Positions 1-64,000 of a stretch of DNA of 64,000 nucleotides are shown in pieces (the first letter of the stretch is position 1; every line of letters starts with the position of its first letter). The DNA is from Muraenolepis orangiensis (Eukaryota > Chordata > Actinopteri > Gadiformes > Muraenolepididae). The position numbers were made by a program, and so were the translations under genes. The stretch lies in contig CM051000.1 in assembly GCA_027704905.1 (NCBI GenBank), positions 18,142,148 to 18,206,147 of the forward strand, given 5' to 3'. A model generated the notes under the pieces. The model did not search any database, was not told where the DNA came from, and worked only from the letters and a program-made list of their open reading frames with translations.

Positions 1-165
1 ATGGGTGTATCAAGTTTAAACACTTAACACTATGGGTGTATCAAGTGTAAACACTTAACACTATGGGTGTATCCAGTTTAAACACTTAACACTATGGGTG
101 TATCAAGTTTAAACACTTAACACTATGGGTGTATCAAGTTTAAACACTTAACACTATGGGTGTGA
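1..165. repeat. 31-bp minisatellite, about 5 copies
   Basis: Five near-identical 31-bp units begin with atgggtgtatcaagtttaaa and are followed by cacttaacact. The array lies 3' of the minus-strand glycosyltransferase gene and continues off the left edge. A decayed inverse-orientation relative is at about 3995-4143. Confidence 0.9.
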
Positions 166-776
166 AGCAGTTTAGACTTATAGTGTTGAGTCTTTCTCTT
201 TCCCATGTATTAAACTTGAGAAATTTCCAGTTTTCCAGACATGACCGACGAGTTACGTTTTCTTTTTTTTTATTCATCAAAAGTTTCCAGAAACATCTTC
301 GCCAATATGTCATCCATGACAATACATACATTAATAATAAACTTCCATATACAAGCAAACAAATCCAATAATCCAATTAATAAATCACCATAAAGATAAA
401 AAACATGTAAGTACAGCATTTCCACTGAATGTATTGGGTTCCTTCAAGATCATTTCAGTTATAATATTGCAGCAGATTATATTTTTTATTATATTCAGAG
501 GATTGATTATACATCTTCCTTATCAATAAATTATTGAATTAAATAGATGTTCCCTTCCACCAAAATCCACATCAACACAGCATTCCCACTACATTTGTGC
601 ATTCAGCGGATTAGTGTTTCACCCCATAGCATCACATCTATTGTTAGCATAACAGGTTCACTTCATGGAACACATACACTGTGGCTGTCGTTCTCTTCCG
701 GTTGTAGCAGCGACAACCTGATGACTGGAACAGGTTCGGACGTGGTGTGTGTTCACATTCTGTGGGCGGCAGCGTG

Positions 777-8636
<7,860 letters not shown>

Positions 8637-10301
8637 ATTATCTGTTAATCAATTAATATATAACAATCCTGTAAGTTGATTTAAAAAAAGGGTTAAATAG
8701 TCACTCAACGGCAAAAAGGGAGCACATAGACATATGGTCAGTCATGGTAGTGAGAACAGCGTGTGGAACATCATCCCGTGTAGAAAAGGAGGGGACTGTG
8801 GGAGGCACAGAACACATAAACCAGTTTATTGTGTAAGTATGGTACAGATAGAGCAGGTGGCGCAAGTTTCCATTTTAAGATACATCTGTGTGTGTAGTTG
8901 ATGGCTGGTTGGTTGGCTGTGTGCCTTGGTCGAAAAGAGAAAAATAACTTGTGTGGACAAGATCATTTTGTTGTGCACGCATGATAAATAACGTTAATGG
9001 AACTGTGCCATGACACTTTAGGGAGGAGCTGGATATTTCAAGGACACGTGCTTTGCAGTTGTGTTGTATGACACTTGTGGAGGAAATGGACTTGGATCTA
9101 TATTGAACTCTAAGGACATTTAAAACCCTTAAAGGGATTTACACAGCCTGCTGTCTGAATGATAAAAAGCTATAACTATTGTCAATTAAAAATGCTTTAA
9201 TATGGTTCCACACTTACCTCAACTTTGAACACTTAACGTTTACGCTGGATTAACGCTTTATCAGGTTGTCTGTCTGTAAAATGTTTTGTTAACATATATA
9301 GGATGACTTTCACATAATGCAGTTATTTAGTTGTTGTTTTTTACAAAGATAATGCACAAATAATGCCATTTAACAACCACAAGAGGGATTGACCCTATTG
9401 CCCCTATAGCGATGTCATTGTCCACACTCTGGTTGTTAGGGACATTAAAGCCATTCTCTGAACCAGCATTTGTCTTCATGTTAAGCACATTTTCTCTTTC
9501 CTCTGTGATAACATATAGTATTTGGTTCATCAGGTCTTGTTCATCTAAAAGCAGTTGCAGTTGGTTTTTGCTCTTCATTAATCTGTTCAATGTCATCTGG
9601 AGGAGGTTGTTCATCTTTTTCTAATGACACGCTGATTGGGTCATCTCTTTCGTTTTGTTTACCTTTTTCAGCTTATTTTGTGTGTGGTCGCAACTGAAAG
9701 CAAATGAAAGCAAATGAACTGAAAGCAAATGAAATAGTTAGAAAATGTCACCTCAACTGGCGAGTCAGGACTGATGACTGAGCTAATAGGGCACCATAAT
9801 AAGCTAACATAGCCAGTGTGTCCTATTCCACCATGTAGCCTGTTTACCAGTTATTACCTCAATATATTAGAAGACTGTTATTAAGACTGGCCCTATTATA
9901 AAATATAGATATTCATGGATATTGCACAGAACTATTTACCACTGCACGTTGAAAATATGGGCTCCAAACAAGTTTTTCTAAATGTCTGACAGGTTCTGTT
10001 TAGGCAGGCATGAACACTTAGGGAAAACGATCCGGTAGCGGAAAGCTATCTAAACTAGCTCACCCACCAAAAACATAGACAGAATAACAGAATAAACAAC
10101 CAGCTTATTATTATATACAAAGATCAGCCTTCTCTCAGTGTCTTCTCTACAGTCATCTTCATCGCATTGAGACATTTCTTTGTATATGTTATCCTACGTA
10201 GCTGCATGTAGATGACCAAATTAGTGTCGGCTACACATGCGTGCGTGTGTGTGTGTTGTTTTGACAGGAAAGGTAACCAAACTAAACAACAGCTAGTCTT
10301 G
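8637..10301. other. Non-coding stretch upstream of the glycosyltransferase gene; no gene seen
   Basis: This should hold the promoter and 5' UTR of the minus-strand glycosyltransferase gene, but no TATA box or CpG-rich block could be assigned. No exon of the phosphorylase kinase gene was recognised here on either strand. A 95-codon open frame at 9327-9614 (minus) has no recognisable domain and is not called. Confidence 0.5.
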
Positions 10302-11301
10302 NNNNNNNNNNNNNNNNNNNNNNNNNNNNNNNNNNNNNNNNNNNNNNNNNNNNNNNNNNNNNNNNNNNNNNNNNNNNNNNNNNNNNNNNNNNNNNNNNNN
10401 NNNNNNNNNNNNNNNNNNNNNNNNNNNNNNNNNNNNNNNNNNNNNNNNNNNNNNNNNNNNNNNNNNNNNNNNNNNNNNNNNNNNNNNNNNNNNNNNNNNN
10501 NNNNNNNNNNNNNNNNNNNNNNNNNNNNNNNNNNNNNNNNNNNNNNNNNNNNNNNNNNNNNNNNNNNNNNNNNNNNNNNNNNNNNNNNNNNNNNNNNNNN
10601 NNNNNNNNNNNNNNNNNNNNNNNNNNNNNNNNNNNNNNNNNNNNNNNNNNNNNNNNNNNNNNNNNNNNNNNNNNNNNNNNNNNNNNNNNNNNNNNNNNNN
10701 NNNNNNNNNNNNNNNNNNNNNNNNNNNNNNNNNNNNNNNNNNNNNNNNNNNNNNNNNNNNNNNNNNNNNNNNNNNNNNNNNNNNNNNNNNNNNNNNNNNN
10801 NNNNNNNNNNNNNNNNNNNNNNNNNNNNNNNNNNNNNNNNNNNNNNNNNNNNNNNNNNNNNNNNNNNNNNNNNNNNNNNNNNNNNNNNNNNNNNNNNNNN
10901 NNNNNNNNNNNNNNNNNNNNNNNNNNNNNNNNNNNNNNNNNNNNNNNNNNNNNNNNNNNNNNNNNNNNNNNNNNNNNNNNNNNNNNNNNNNNNNNNNNNN
11001 NNNNNNNNNNNNNNNNNNNNNNNNNNNNNNNNNNNNNNNNNNNNNNNNNNNNNNNNNNNNNNNNNNNNNNNNNNNNNNNNNNNNNNNNNNNNNNNNNNNN
11101 NNNNNNNNNNNNNNNNNNNNNNNNNNNNNNNNNNNNNNNNNNNNNNNNNNNNNNNNNNNNNNNNNNNNNNNNNNNNNNNNNNNNNNNNNNNNNNNNNNNN
11201 NNNNNNNNNNNNNNNNNNNNNNNNNNNNNNNNNNNNNNNNNNNNNNNNNNNNNNNNNNNNNNNNNNNNNNNNNNNNNNNNNNNNNNNNNNNNNNNNNNNN
11301 N
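10302..11301. other. Assembly gap of exactly 1000 Ns
   Basis: A run of 1000 N characters, a round number typical of a scaffolding gap of unknown size. It lies between the complete glycosyltransferase gene and the truncated phosphorylase kinase gene, so order and orientation across it are not proven. Confidence 0.99.
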
Positions 11302-11764
11302 CAGGGTGCCCTGGAGGCGCCCTGGGAGGGGGGAGACGAAGAGCAGGGGCAGGTATGGTGGACATGTTTTAATGTCGTTTTTCAGTTACATTGTTGTGTA
11401 TTTTTCTTTCAAGAAGAAAGGCATTGGTGCAGTTATGCTGTTTAAATCCATACAGTCTTCTGAAACTGCTTGTTTAACGTATTACGTCAATGTAGTTGTA
11501 GCAATTTGCCGTAAATAGTTCATTATGAACCAAAAAATGATGCACCGATACAGACTGTTGGCTAGGCCTCAGAGGCACGCGGACCACAGGTTGAGAAACA
11601 CTGCTTACGGGGCTGGCCCCCCAAATGTAGGCAGACAGGTTATGTGTTCCCATAACATCGACCTTTGTCTGAAAAGTGACATTTCTTCTTGGCACATGTC
11701 ACAGTCATTTCTGGTGCAAAGATTAAATACCAACCCACCACTTTGTTTTCTTACACGAAACTGA

Positions 11765-12027
11765 ACTGGCAGCATAGCTCGGGGAGGTAGAGCGGTCGCC
11801 TGGTTCGATCCCCGGCTCCTCCTAGCAAAAGCTGTCGAGGTGTCCTTGAGCAAGACACCCTAACCCTAACTGCTCCCGACGTGCTGGCTGTCTCCTTGCA
11901 TGGCTGACTCCGCCGTCGGTGGTTGAATGTGTGTATGAATGGGTGAATGTGAGACTTGATATGTAAAGCGCTTTGAGTAACCATTGGTTAGAAAAGCGCT
12001 ATATAAATGTCCATTTACCATTACCTG
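11765..12027 (+). mobile_element. tRNA-derived SINE
   Basis: The head has a pol III A-box-like ggtagagcggtcgcc and a B box ggttcgatcc. The body has gtcgaggtgtccttgagcaa and ctccttgcatggctgactcc, and the tail ends agcgctatataaatg. Related copies lie at 37985-38207 (minus), 46845-47103 (minus) and 62612-62850 (plus). Confidence 0.85.
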
Positions 12028-12137
12028 TCTCCTTGCATGTCTGTATGATGTATGATGTATGATGTACGGTGTATGAATGGGTGAATGTGTGGCATGACTT
12101 TTATATAGCGCTTTGGATAAAAGCATCCATAAAGAAT
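12028..12137 (+). mobile_element. Second SINE 3' part directly following the first
   Basis: Repeats the SINE tail (ctccttgcatg..., tgtatgaatgggtgaatgtg, agcgctttggataaaag) without a tRNA head. It also has a short repeated gtatgat unit. Probably a truncated second copy or a tail duplication. Confidence 0.65.
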
Positions 12138-12415
12138 GAAAACATATTATTATTATCATGACTGCCAGATGAATTCAGTCAGATTCAACACCTTCATCTT
12201 GTGTTATTTTTTCCATCTCCAATGTTCTCTCCTCCTTTTAGGAGCCTCTGGTTTTTAAAGGAGGTGCAGGGTGAGTCCTGTTAGGTGTCAGAACATCATT
12301 CTTTTTAATCACACTGATCGTGTGGCGGCCCCTAGTGGCTGCGGTCCGAAACAACCGGTTCATAGAAGAGTGTTTATGTCAGCCATGGAGATCAGAGTCT
12401 CTGGTCTCCTCCTAC

Positions 12416-39790
<27,375 letters not shown>

Positions 39791-39826
39791 CTTCACAACA
39801 GATCACACACTACACTCAAACACACG

Positions 39827-39835
39827 ACACACACA

Positions 39836-39878
<43 letters not shown>
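39827..39878. repeat. (CA)n just upstream of the phosphorylase kinase start codon
   Basis: CA repeats about 40-90 bp 5' of the ATG at 39790 on the transcript strand; either 5' UTR or core promoter. Confidence 0.9.
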
Positions 39879-39880
<2 letters not shown>

Positions 39881-40314
39881 ACACGTACGAGCCGTTACGC
39901 ACAGGTTGCGACAATAATCAGAATAATCTGATATATATATATATACAGAATATAGTGCTCATTTCAGACCTCGATAACAAGCATGCACGCATGCATTCGC
40001 GCAATTCTACAAATAAATGCACAGTAGGTGAAATGTACCACTTGCTCGCTCCGTTTAGATCCGCTGCTTTGTGGACATGGAAATGACTGGACTTGGAAAG
40101 CATCCGCTGGCGTTGGCTGAATGGCGCAGCGGAGTGGAGGATGTGGTCCTTCTCTGTTTCATAACAGGAGCCTATCAGTGGCACTGCATCGGTTATAACA
40201 GCGACTCAACAGCCTGTGGTCATACGGCCTTGCGTCAACCTGCATGTGGAAGGTACACAGGTTGTACACACGGTAAGCGTTTCCCAATGTGGATTTTGAA
40301 GAAGCGGTCCGAAC

Positions 40315-40496
<182 letters not shown>

Positions 40497-41486
40497 CCCT
40501 TCCACTAGGTTTCCTCGGTGGTCGTATATTTCGCTGGCGGCAGGGGGCACCAAATCACAACTTTCAGATCCTTGTTTTTAAATCGGGTTAGAGAGAGAAT
40601 CTGATTCAAGATTCCAGAAGTACAACGGAATGCTTATACTCCCCATTCGCTCCCACACTATTAATTAATCACAACATTTATATTAACTATAATATTAACA
40701 ATATAAAAGAACAATAAAGTGTCTAATGAATGATATATTATATATACATGTACAGTACCGTGCAGAACAGTTCAGTAACGGAAATGAGTCCAGTTAGTCC
40801 AGTAAAGAAGTGTGACAATGTAATATTGGTGACACTGTTATGATAGTTGCAGCTCTCCAATCCAGGTGCACTGCCTGTGGGTAGAAAAATATAGGTTTCC
40901 AATCTATCTCTACGTGTACGACTATGAGACACGCGTATAATATAATATGACATATGTTGCATAACAATGTACACATAAAGACATGCTACTATAATGGTAA
41001 GTTAACCCATTTATAAACAGGTCATTTATATTGGCCATTTAAGGCTACCTAGAAAAAAAAATATTATACCTAGAAAATATTCTGACGGGAATGCATTGCT
41101 TTTAATAAGATGTTGTATTAATAACTGAATGTGCAGTGACCTCTGTAGTATCTTCATAATAGATTTACGAATACAATACTTATTATTATTGTATTACCAA
41201 CATTATTCCACACGGTGGAGCGCATCTTCCACATGCAAATGTAGTTTACATAATGCTCGTTCACTTTAAGGGATTCGTTTGCATTAAAATGTTCATTTTT
41301 AATTTGCAAAATAAAGATGGGCTTATAATGTATAAAATAACGACATTTTAAGAGTCTTTCGACCTTTCAAACCCACATATTCACATAGTCATTCATTAAA
41401 ATATCATTACCATTTTAGCAAAATATTGGTCTCAACCAGCTGGGTAATACATATACTTATACTATATATGATATAATATATGATGT

Positions 41487-41536
41487 CTACTAGGTCTATA
41501 CTAGACCATATATATATGGTCTAGTATAGACCTAGT

Positions 41537-41538
<2 letters not shown>
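41487..41538. repeat. Perfect 52-bp palindrome
   Basis: The left arm ctactaggtctatactagac is followed by an AT-rich centre and the exact inverse arm gtctagtatagacctagtag. There is no unpaired spacer. It abuts (AT)n. Confidence 0.95.

Positions 41539-41603
<65 letters not shown>
41539..41603. repeat. (AT)n repeat
   Basis: About 32 AT units directly after the palindrome; self-complementary. Confidence 0.97.
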
Positions 41604-41608
<5 letters not shown>

Positions 41609-41687
41609 CCTATAATTAATAATTGCCTGCCTGTGTGTTTTAAAGCCTGGTCTCTGGTCGGACGATACCATTGTTGGGACAGTGGGG

Positions 41688-41718
<31 letters not shown>

Positions 41719-41795
41719 TGTGTGTGTGCGTGGGTGTGCGTGTGTATGTGTGCGTGCGTGCGTGTGCGTGTGCGTGTGCGTGTGCGTGCGTGTGC

Positions 41796-41846
<51 letters not shown>

Positions 41847-41860
41847 GGGGGGGGGGGGGT
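41688..41860. repeat. Complex TG/CG repeat plus poly-G
   Basis: tgtgtgtgcgtgcgtgtg-type alternation ending in a run of about 14 G. Alternating purine-pyrimidine sequence of a Z-DNA-prone kind. Confidence 0.93.
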
Positions 41861-42719
41861 GGTCTGTTGGAGGATCAGAGGTGATCCTGCAGAAGTACAA
41901 CAGTAGTAACCCGCAGGTCCCGGAGTCATGGTCTCAGGACATCGTACCAACTTGCCACCCAATCGGAAACTATAAGTTACAATTTGGGCTCCCCACAGAG
42001 ATAAATCAGGTAAGTCAGCGAACTATTCATTTGTTGAACTAATTAATTTATTTGCGTTTTAATTAAGGCGTTGCGTTGCGTAGCTGTTACAATGCAGAGC
42101 CCATACAAAGCACAATGCAACGCAATACACTCCAATGCACGGTGTAAACACACCAGCAACACACTGTTTGTTATTATGGAGCGTTATTCTTGTGATCACC
42201 AACTAAACTTGCTCAACTTTACAAAAGGAGTGCACACACAATGGGTCTACGACTGGGTATGTCCTTTAAGAACTCAAATAAGAACCGGGACTTCTAGACT
42301 ATATTTCTCAACTTTTTCTTTACTTTATGTAGGATGGTGATGTTAACTTGTCCTTCATACACATACCTTACCTGCTTTATTACCAATACATAATAGTATC
42401 GATAAATAATCTTGAATTCATTAATTGTTTACTACATTTGAATTTGATAAATCAGTTGTGTTTCTTAATTTCTTTATAAACGTTGTATATTTATTCATGT
42501 GTTTACGCATGTATATATTTATTCATAGTTGTATTCATGTATTTGACCAGCAGTTCTTTGTAACAATATTCCTTACTAGAATAACCAACCGAGATAGTCA
42601 ACGCAATATCAGTGTATAGTATAGGGTGTAATTGTCATTGTATATTAATAGCACAGAACAACAAATGCCTACACATTGTGTTATAAACATGTCGCATTAG
42701 TCCCGGTATTAACAAAAAC

Positions 42720-42994
42720 GAAGAGCGAGAGAGCGAGAGAGAGCGAGAGAGAGCGAGAGAGCGCGAGAGAGCGAGAGAGAGCGAGAGAGAGCGAGAGAGA
42801 GCGAGAGAGAGCGAGAGAGAGCGAGAGAGCGAGAGAGAGCGAGAGAGAGCGAGAGAGAGCGAGAGAGAGCGAGAGAGCGAGAGAGAGCGAGAGAGAGCGA
42901 GAGAGCGAGAGAGAGCGAGAGAGAGCGAGAGAGCGAGAGAGAGCGAGAGAGCGAGAGAGAGCGAGAGAGCGAGAGAGCGAGAGAGAGAGAGAGA
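42720..42994. repeat. (GAGAGAGC)n repeat
   Basis: Units of gagagagc and gagagc over about 275 bp, one strand purely purine apart from the C steps. Confidence 0.95.
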
Positions 42995-43318
42995 CTAGAG
43001 AAGCTTCAAGGACATATCGTAAGATAACGCAGACAGAGACAGAAATCTTTAAAAATGTAGGAGTTTATAGTCTCCTCTCGCTTGATCCTGGATGGGACAG
43101 CATCCAATGTGTGTGTGCTTCTCCCCACGGTTAGGAAATAGACACCAACAAGACACCGTCTTGTGTGTGTTTGGAATACACACAAAGGCAGACAATAAAA
43201 ACATCCTGTCTTGTGTGTGTTCCTGGGTGCATAACGACAGTTGAAGATCGGTAGGGGTTGTAGAATGACAACAAGATGTCGATTTTGAACCGGTTTGGTG
43301 GTTAGCTGGTTGGCAGAG

Positions 43319-43522
43319 TGGTGTGTGTGTGTGTGTAATATGATCCTGAATTGAGGTTGTTGTGGTTAGGGGTCAGAGGCTGCTGGTCAGACTGGAAGCA
43401 CCGAATGAATGGCAGGGCCAGTGTGTGGGTGTGTGTGTGTGTGGGTGTGTGGTGTGTGGTGTGTGTGTGTGTGTGTGTGTGGGGTGTGTGGTGTGTGTGT
43501 GTGGTGTGTGTGTGGTGTGTGT

Positions 43523-43587
<65 letters not shown>

Positions 43588-43700
43588 TGTGTGTGTGTGG
43601 GTGTGGTGGTGTGTGTGGGTGGTGTGTGGTGTGTGTGTGTGTGTGTGTGGGGGTGTGTGTGTGTGTGTGGTGTGTGGTGGTGTGTGTGGGTGCTGGTATG
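43319..43700. repeat. Imperfect (TG)n array
   Basis: tgtgtg with tggtg and gggtg interruptions. Confidence 0.95.
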
Positions 43701-43797
43701 TAGGACTGTCCAGCATAGAAACAGCCTGGGGTTCCTAATCTGACCTCCGACCCCTAAGAAGGCCCTTTGTGTGTCCGCTGAGTCTGAGACCATCGCT

Positions 43798-43900
43798 CTG
43801 TGTGTGTGCGCCTGTGTGTGTGAGTGTGTGTGTCTGCATGTTTGTGTGTGTGTGTGTGTGTGTGTGTCTGCATGTCTGTGTGTGTGTTTGTGTGTGTCTG

Positions 43901-43978
<78 letters not shown>
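43798..43978. repeat. Imperfect (TG)n array with tctgcatg interruptions
   Basis: TG repeats containing three tctgcatgt spacers, then about 35 pure TG units. Confidence 0.95.
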
Positions 43979-43980
<2 letters not shown>

Positions 43981-44639
43981 AGGAGTAGGGCCCCACATCA
44001 AAGTCTTGCTTAAACATTGTTATCTGGCCTCACCTCTGACCTCTCGGTCATGAGAAGGGTCATCAGAGCATCAGAGCCCCGACCAGAGTGCTCCTCCCCC
44101 TCTGGTCGGGTGACTGGGACTCGTCTTGTGTTGCTTTGGACCAGATCTCACAGGTGTTTTCAGAACCTCCGGGCTCTGCCCTTCAGGGGTCCACAGCGTC
44201 TCTGTAGACCTCGCTCTTTAACATGTTTCTAGTCAAGGAGAGAACCGTTTGATACATTAACCAAGTTGTACGCCACGGCATTTGGGAACAACAAACGTTG
44301 ATTTATCCGTTTTTTTTACCATTTGTAAATGTTGCATAAGAACATATTTGATAAGTTATTGTATTTATTTAAAAGGGAAAGTGCACAGTTCAATCATAAA
44401 TGCCACCATTTGTTGCACCCTACCAGAGTATTCATCTGTAGTCCCTGGATGACGGTCTAGTGGTTGGCCTGCTGTCAGAGGCTGGGTGCACGACTCACCT
44501 AACCTGCTGGCTGCTGTCTGACCGGCAGCCTCAAAGGGGAGGCAGGAGGCCAGATGTCCTGCAGGCCCCCGGAGCTCAGATGGCGGGAATGAAGTACGAA
44601 TATTGTTTAAAAGACTGAGGCCCAGCCTGAGACATGGAG

Positions 44640-44806
44640 CATCCACAGCCTCCATAGCCTTCAAAGCCTACACAGCCTTAATAGTCTTTACAGCGTCCAT
44701 ATTCTCCACATTTTCCATAGCCTCCACATCCTTCATAGCCTCCACATCCTTCATAGCCTCCACAGCCTCCACATCCTGCATAGCCTCCAATAGCCTCCAT
44801 GCAGTG
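44640..44806. repeat. Short degenerate repeat, agcctccacatcct type
   Basis: About twelve imperfect copies of cctccacatccttcatag and cctccatag-like units. Confidence 0.8.
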
Positions 44807-45130
44807 ACACTGGATGGAAAGAAACCTCTTTCAAACCAATGTCTTAGTTTACCTGTACAGGGTGAGGCTGAGAGCAGCTCATATTGCTGTAACTACTAAC
44901 AGTTTTACACATTCTATATTCTGTTACCGTAACTTAACTTAGATTAATTTAGTATCAGATGTGAGGCTAAATGGCCTGCACACTACACACTACTGTTCAT
45001 TATTTGTATTATGCATATAACTAAATCTCATATATATTGAAATTATCCAAGTGGAACTGAACTACATGGTAGTTTGTGGTGTGTTGGTATGTTCTAGGTA
45101 TTTATGAGATTCAAAGGTCCCTAACTCATA

Positions 45131-45171
<41 letters not shown>

Positions 45172-45429
45172 GTGTGTGCCATTGTGTGTGTGTATTTGTG
45201 TGGAGGTGGTGCTCAGAGCAGGAGGGTGTGTGTGTGTGGGGGGGGGGGTGTTAGGGGTTATAAAGCACTACAATTGTGTCTCTCACCCCAGGAGGGAGGA
45301 GGGATGGTGTGACAAGAGGAGGGTAGATGAAAGGAGATCCTTCTTCCCCTGCATGGGGCGAAGGAAGAGAGAACAAAACTGTCCCAGAGTGTCTCGCTCG
45401 GCCACCTTGTTGACATGCGGGGACGCCAT

Positions 45430-45588
<159 letters not shown>

Positions 45589-45838
45589 CTACTGCTGCCC
45601 ACTAAATATAGAGGGTACACAAAATATACCCTGTCTAATTATGCAATACATTGACAAGATGAAAGGAACTATGTTTTGATCAACTTATTTGCATTTGTAC
45701 TTTTAGAGCATTTGCCCTTTTAGATCATATTGCCTTTTAGACCATATTAGATCACATTGTGATTATGGTGTGGATAAACACCTATTTTAGCATGTTATCA
45801 GCTGTGGCTAAGACAACATGTGGATTGAGGCTTTTGTG

Positions 45839-45980
<142 letters not shown>

Positions 45981-46251
45981 CAATCAGAGACAGAACTGAC
46001 TGTATAGGATAAATGGAGAAGGAGCAAGAAAGGGAAGCGGGAGGGAGAGAGAGGGAGGGATGGGGGAGGGAGAGAGAGGGAGGGATGGGGGAGGGAGAGC
46101 GAGGGAGGGATGGGGGAGGGAGAGAGTCGGTCTAGGTCAGGGTGCCCTGACTCTTTCACAAGAACAGCTGATGGTTTATAAGGCGTGCTGTCTGGACACG
46201 TGCCGTGCCGGTGGTGTGTGTGTGTGTGAGTGTGTGTGTGGTGAGTGTGTG

Positions 46252-46288
<37 letters not shown>

Positions 46289-46844
46289 TGGAGAAGAAAA
46301 TAAATATTCCTTGCGTTTGTTAAGATTACTCCTCTGCTGGCTGCAGTTGACTTTGTACTTTATGTTCTAACTATTTGTTCTGTCCTGATGTTCAAGATGG
46401 TAATAATATGACCTGTACATTTTCACTTTATCTTCAAACTGCAGAAAGTGAACTACACAGTTTGAAAAGGAGTGTTGTTATTGTATGTATGTGTGTGTGT
46501 GTGTGTGTATGTTTGTGTGTGAGTGCATGTGTGTGTGTGTGCGCGTGCATGTGTGTGCGTGCGTGCATATATGTGTGTATGTGTATCTCCTAACCACTCA
46601 TAACATCCACTAAAGGGGGGCAAAAACATAACTTATTTTCTACAAAGATATCTGACAAAACCTCCCCTGTTGTCATTTTGCAGCATCAGTGGTTAAACCT
46701 TTACGCAAAGGTGTAACATAACGACTTAGTGTGACGGGCAAACCGCATGAATGAATCAATTACAAAATACGCCAGTTGGACAGGAACATGTTTAACCGTC
46801 TGTCGGTCGTTCAATGCCACGACGACGATGATGATGATGATGAT

Positions 46845-47103
46845 GATGGTAAATGGACATTTATATAGCGCTTTTCTAACCAATGGTTACTCAAAGCGCT
46901 TTACATATCAAGTCTCACATTCACCCATTCATACACACATGCAACCACCGACGGCGGAGTCAGCCATGCAAGGAGACAGCCAGCACGTCGGGAGCAGTTA
47001 GGGTTAAGGTGTCTTGCTCAAGGACACCTCGACAGCTTTTGCTAGGAGGAGGCGGGGATCGAACCAGCAACCTTCCGGTGCTACCTCCTGAGCTAAACTG
47101 ACG
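46845..47103 (-). mobile_element. tRNA-derived SINE, inverted, next to the GREB1-like first coding exon
   Basis: Reverse complement of the 11765 SINE (tatatagcgcttttctaacc at left; ggatcgaacc B box; head near tacctcctgagctaaactga at right). Its head end lies about 72 bp before the chosen ATG at 47176. Confidence 0.88.
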
Positions 47104-47175
47104 CGTATGATGATAATAAGAACCAACCGGACCCCCCAGGAGGAGGAGGACGACGAGGACGAAGAGGAGGACCCG

Positions 47176-63744
<16,569 letters not shown>

Positions 63745-63829
63745 GTACGCTGCACGCTGTTTATGTTCACCACCGCTTAGTCCTACATTTGACCGTTGAC
63801 CTCCTTTTAGATGTCTTTGAGGAGCAGGT

Positions 63830-63900
63830 GGGCGGTCAGGAGGGGGCCGTCTATCTCTAGGACATTGGGGTTTGAACCCACAACCTTTCAGCAGGGTTGG
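63830..63900 (-). mobile_element. Probable remnant of an inverted tRNA-type SINE
   Basis: ggggtttgaacccacaacct resembles an inverted B-box region of a tRNA-like sequence; the body is not recognisable. Confidence 0.35.
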
Positions 63901-64000
63901 GGGGGGAGGGGGGGGGGGGGGTTCACGAGGCCGTTGGTTTGACCCGGACGCGTTCCGGACTGGTTGTGTCTGAACTGAAACCTGACGCACGTTGATGACA

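Noticed and set aside
9327..9614. 95-codon minus-strand open frame before the gap
   Set aside because: No recognisable domain or splice context, and not matched to any phosphorylase kinase segment I recall.
10124..11372. Two long open frames across the gap
   Set aside because: They consist almost wholly of undetermined residues from the 1000 Ns.

Overview
The window is vertebrate nuclear DNA, almost certainly from a teleost fish. It holds three intron-rich vertebrate genes. It also carries fish-type transposons (hAT, pogo/Tigger, Ty3, DIRS with a tyrosine recombinase, L2/Rex-like LINEs, tRNA-derived SINEs) and an extreme load of CA/TG, GA/CT and CTCA microsatellites and minisatellites. That load resembles what is reported for cod-like fishes, but the species cannot be fixed from this sequence. 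A run of exactly 1000 Ns (10302-11301) is a scaffold gap.

Region 1 (about 0.8-8.6 kb, minus strand) is a complete glycosyltransferase family 6 gene (ABO / alpha-1,3-Gal(NAc)-transferase type): ten exons, 337 codons plus stop, open at every junction. Its last intron holds a 33-bp minisatellite split by a 5'-truncated LINE. Region 2 (12.4-39.8 kb, minus strand) is the N-terminal half (18 exons, about 644 codons) of a phosphorylase kinase alpha regulatory subunit, most like phka2. Its introns are packed with nested transposons, and the C-terminal half is missing at or before the gap. Region 3 (39.8-47.2 kb) is a head-to-head spacer full of simple repeats, including a perfect 52-bp palindrome. 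Region 4 (47.2-63.7 kb, plus strand) is the N-terminal three quarters of a GREB1-family gene (21 exons, about 1450 codons) that runs out of the window.

The three genes have no obvious joint function: Golgi glycan synthesis, glycogenolysis control, and a nuclear-receptor cofactor. No new defence, biosynthetic or regulatory gene system was found. The unusual biology lies in tandem repeats colliding with gene structure. A minisatellite starts exactly at a 5' splice site and repeats it in each unit; another repeats an exon-intron boundary. One 93-bp exon sits between about 150 bp of (TG)n and about 150 bp of (CA)n, which are complementary. A coding minisatellite adds about 17 Ser-Pro octapeptides to the GREB1-like protein. 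An intronic array carries ten TCATGTGA-type E-box copies, and another intron holds five tandem tRNA-like units. All exon limits were read by eye from splice signals, reading frame and recalled family sequences; no search or alignment was run.
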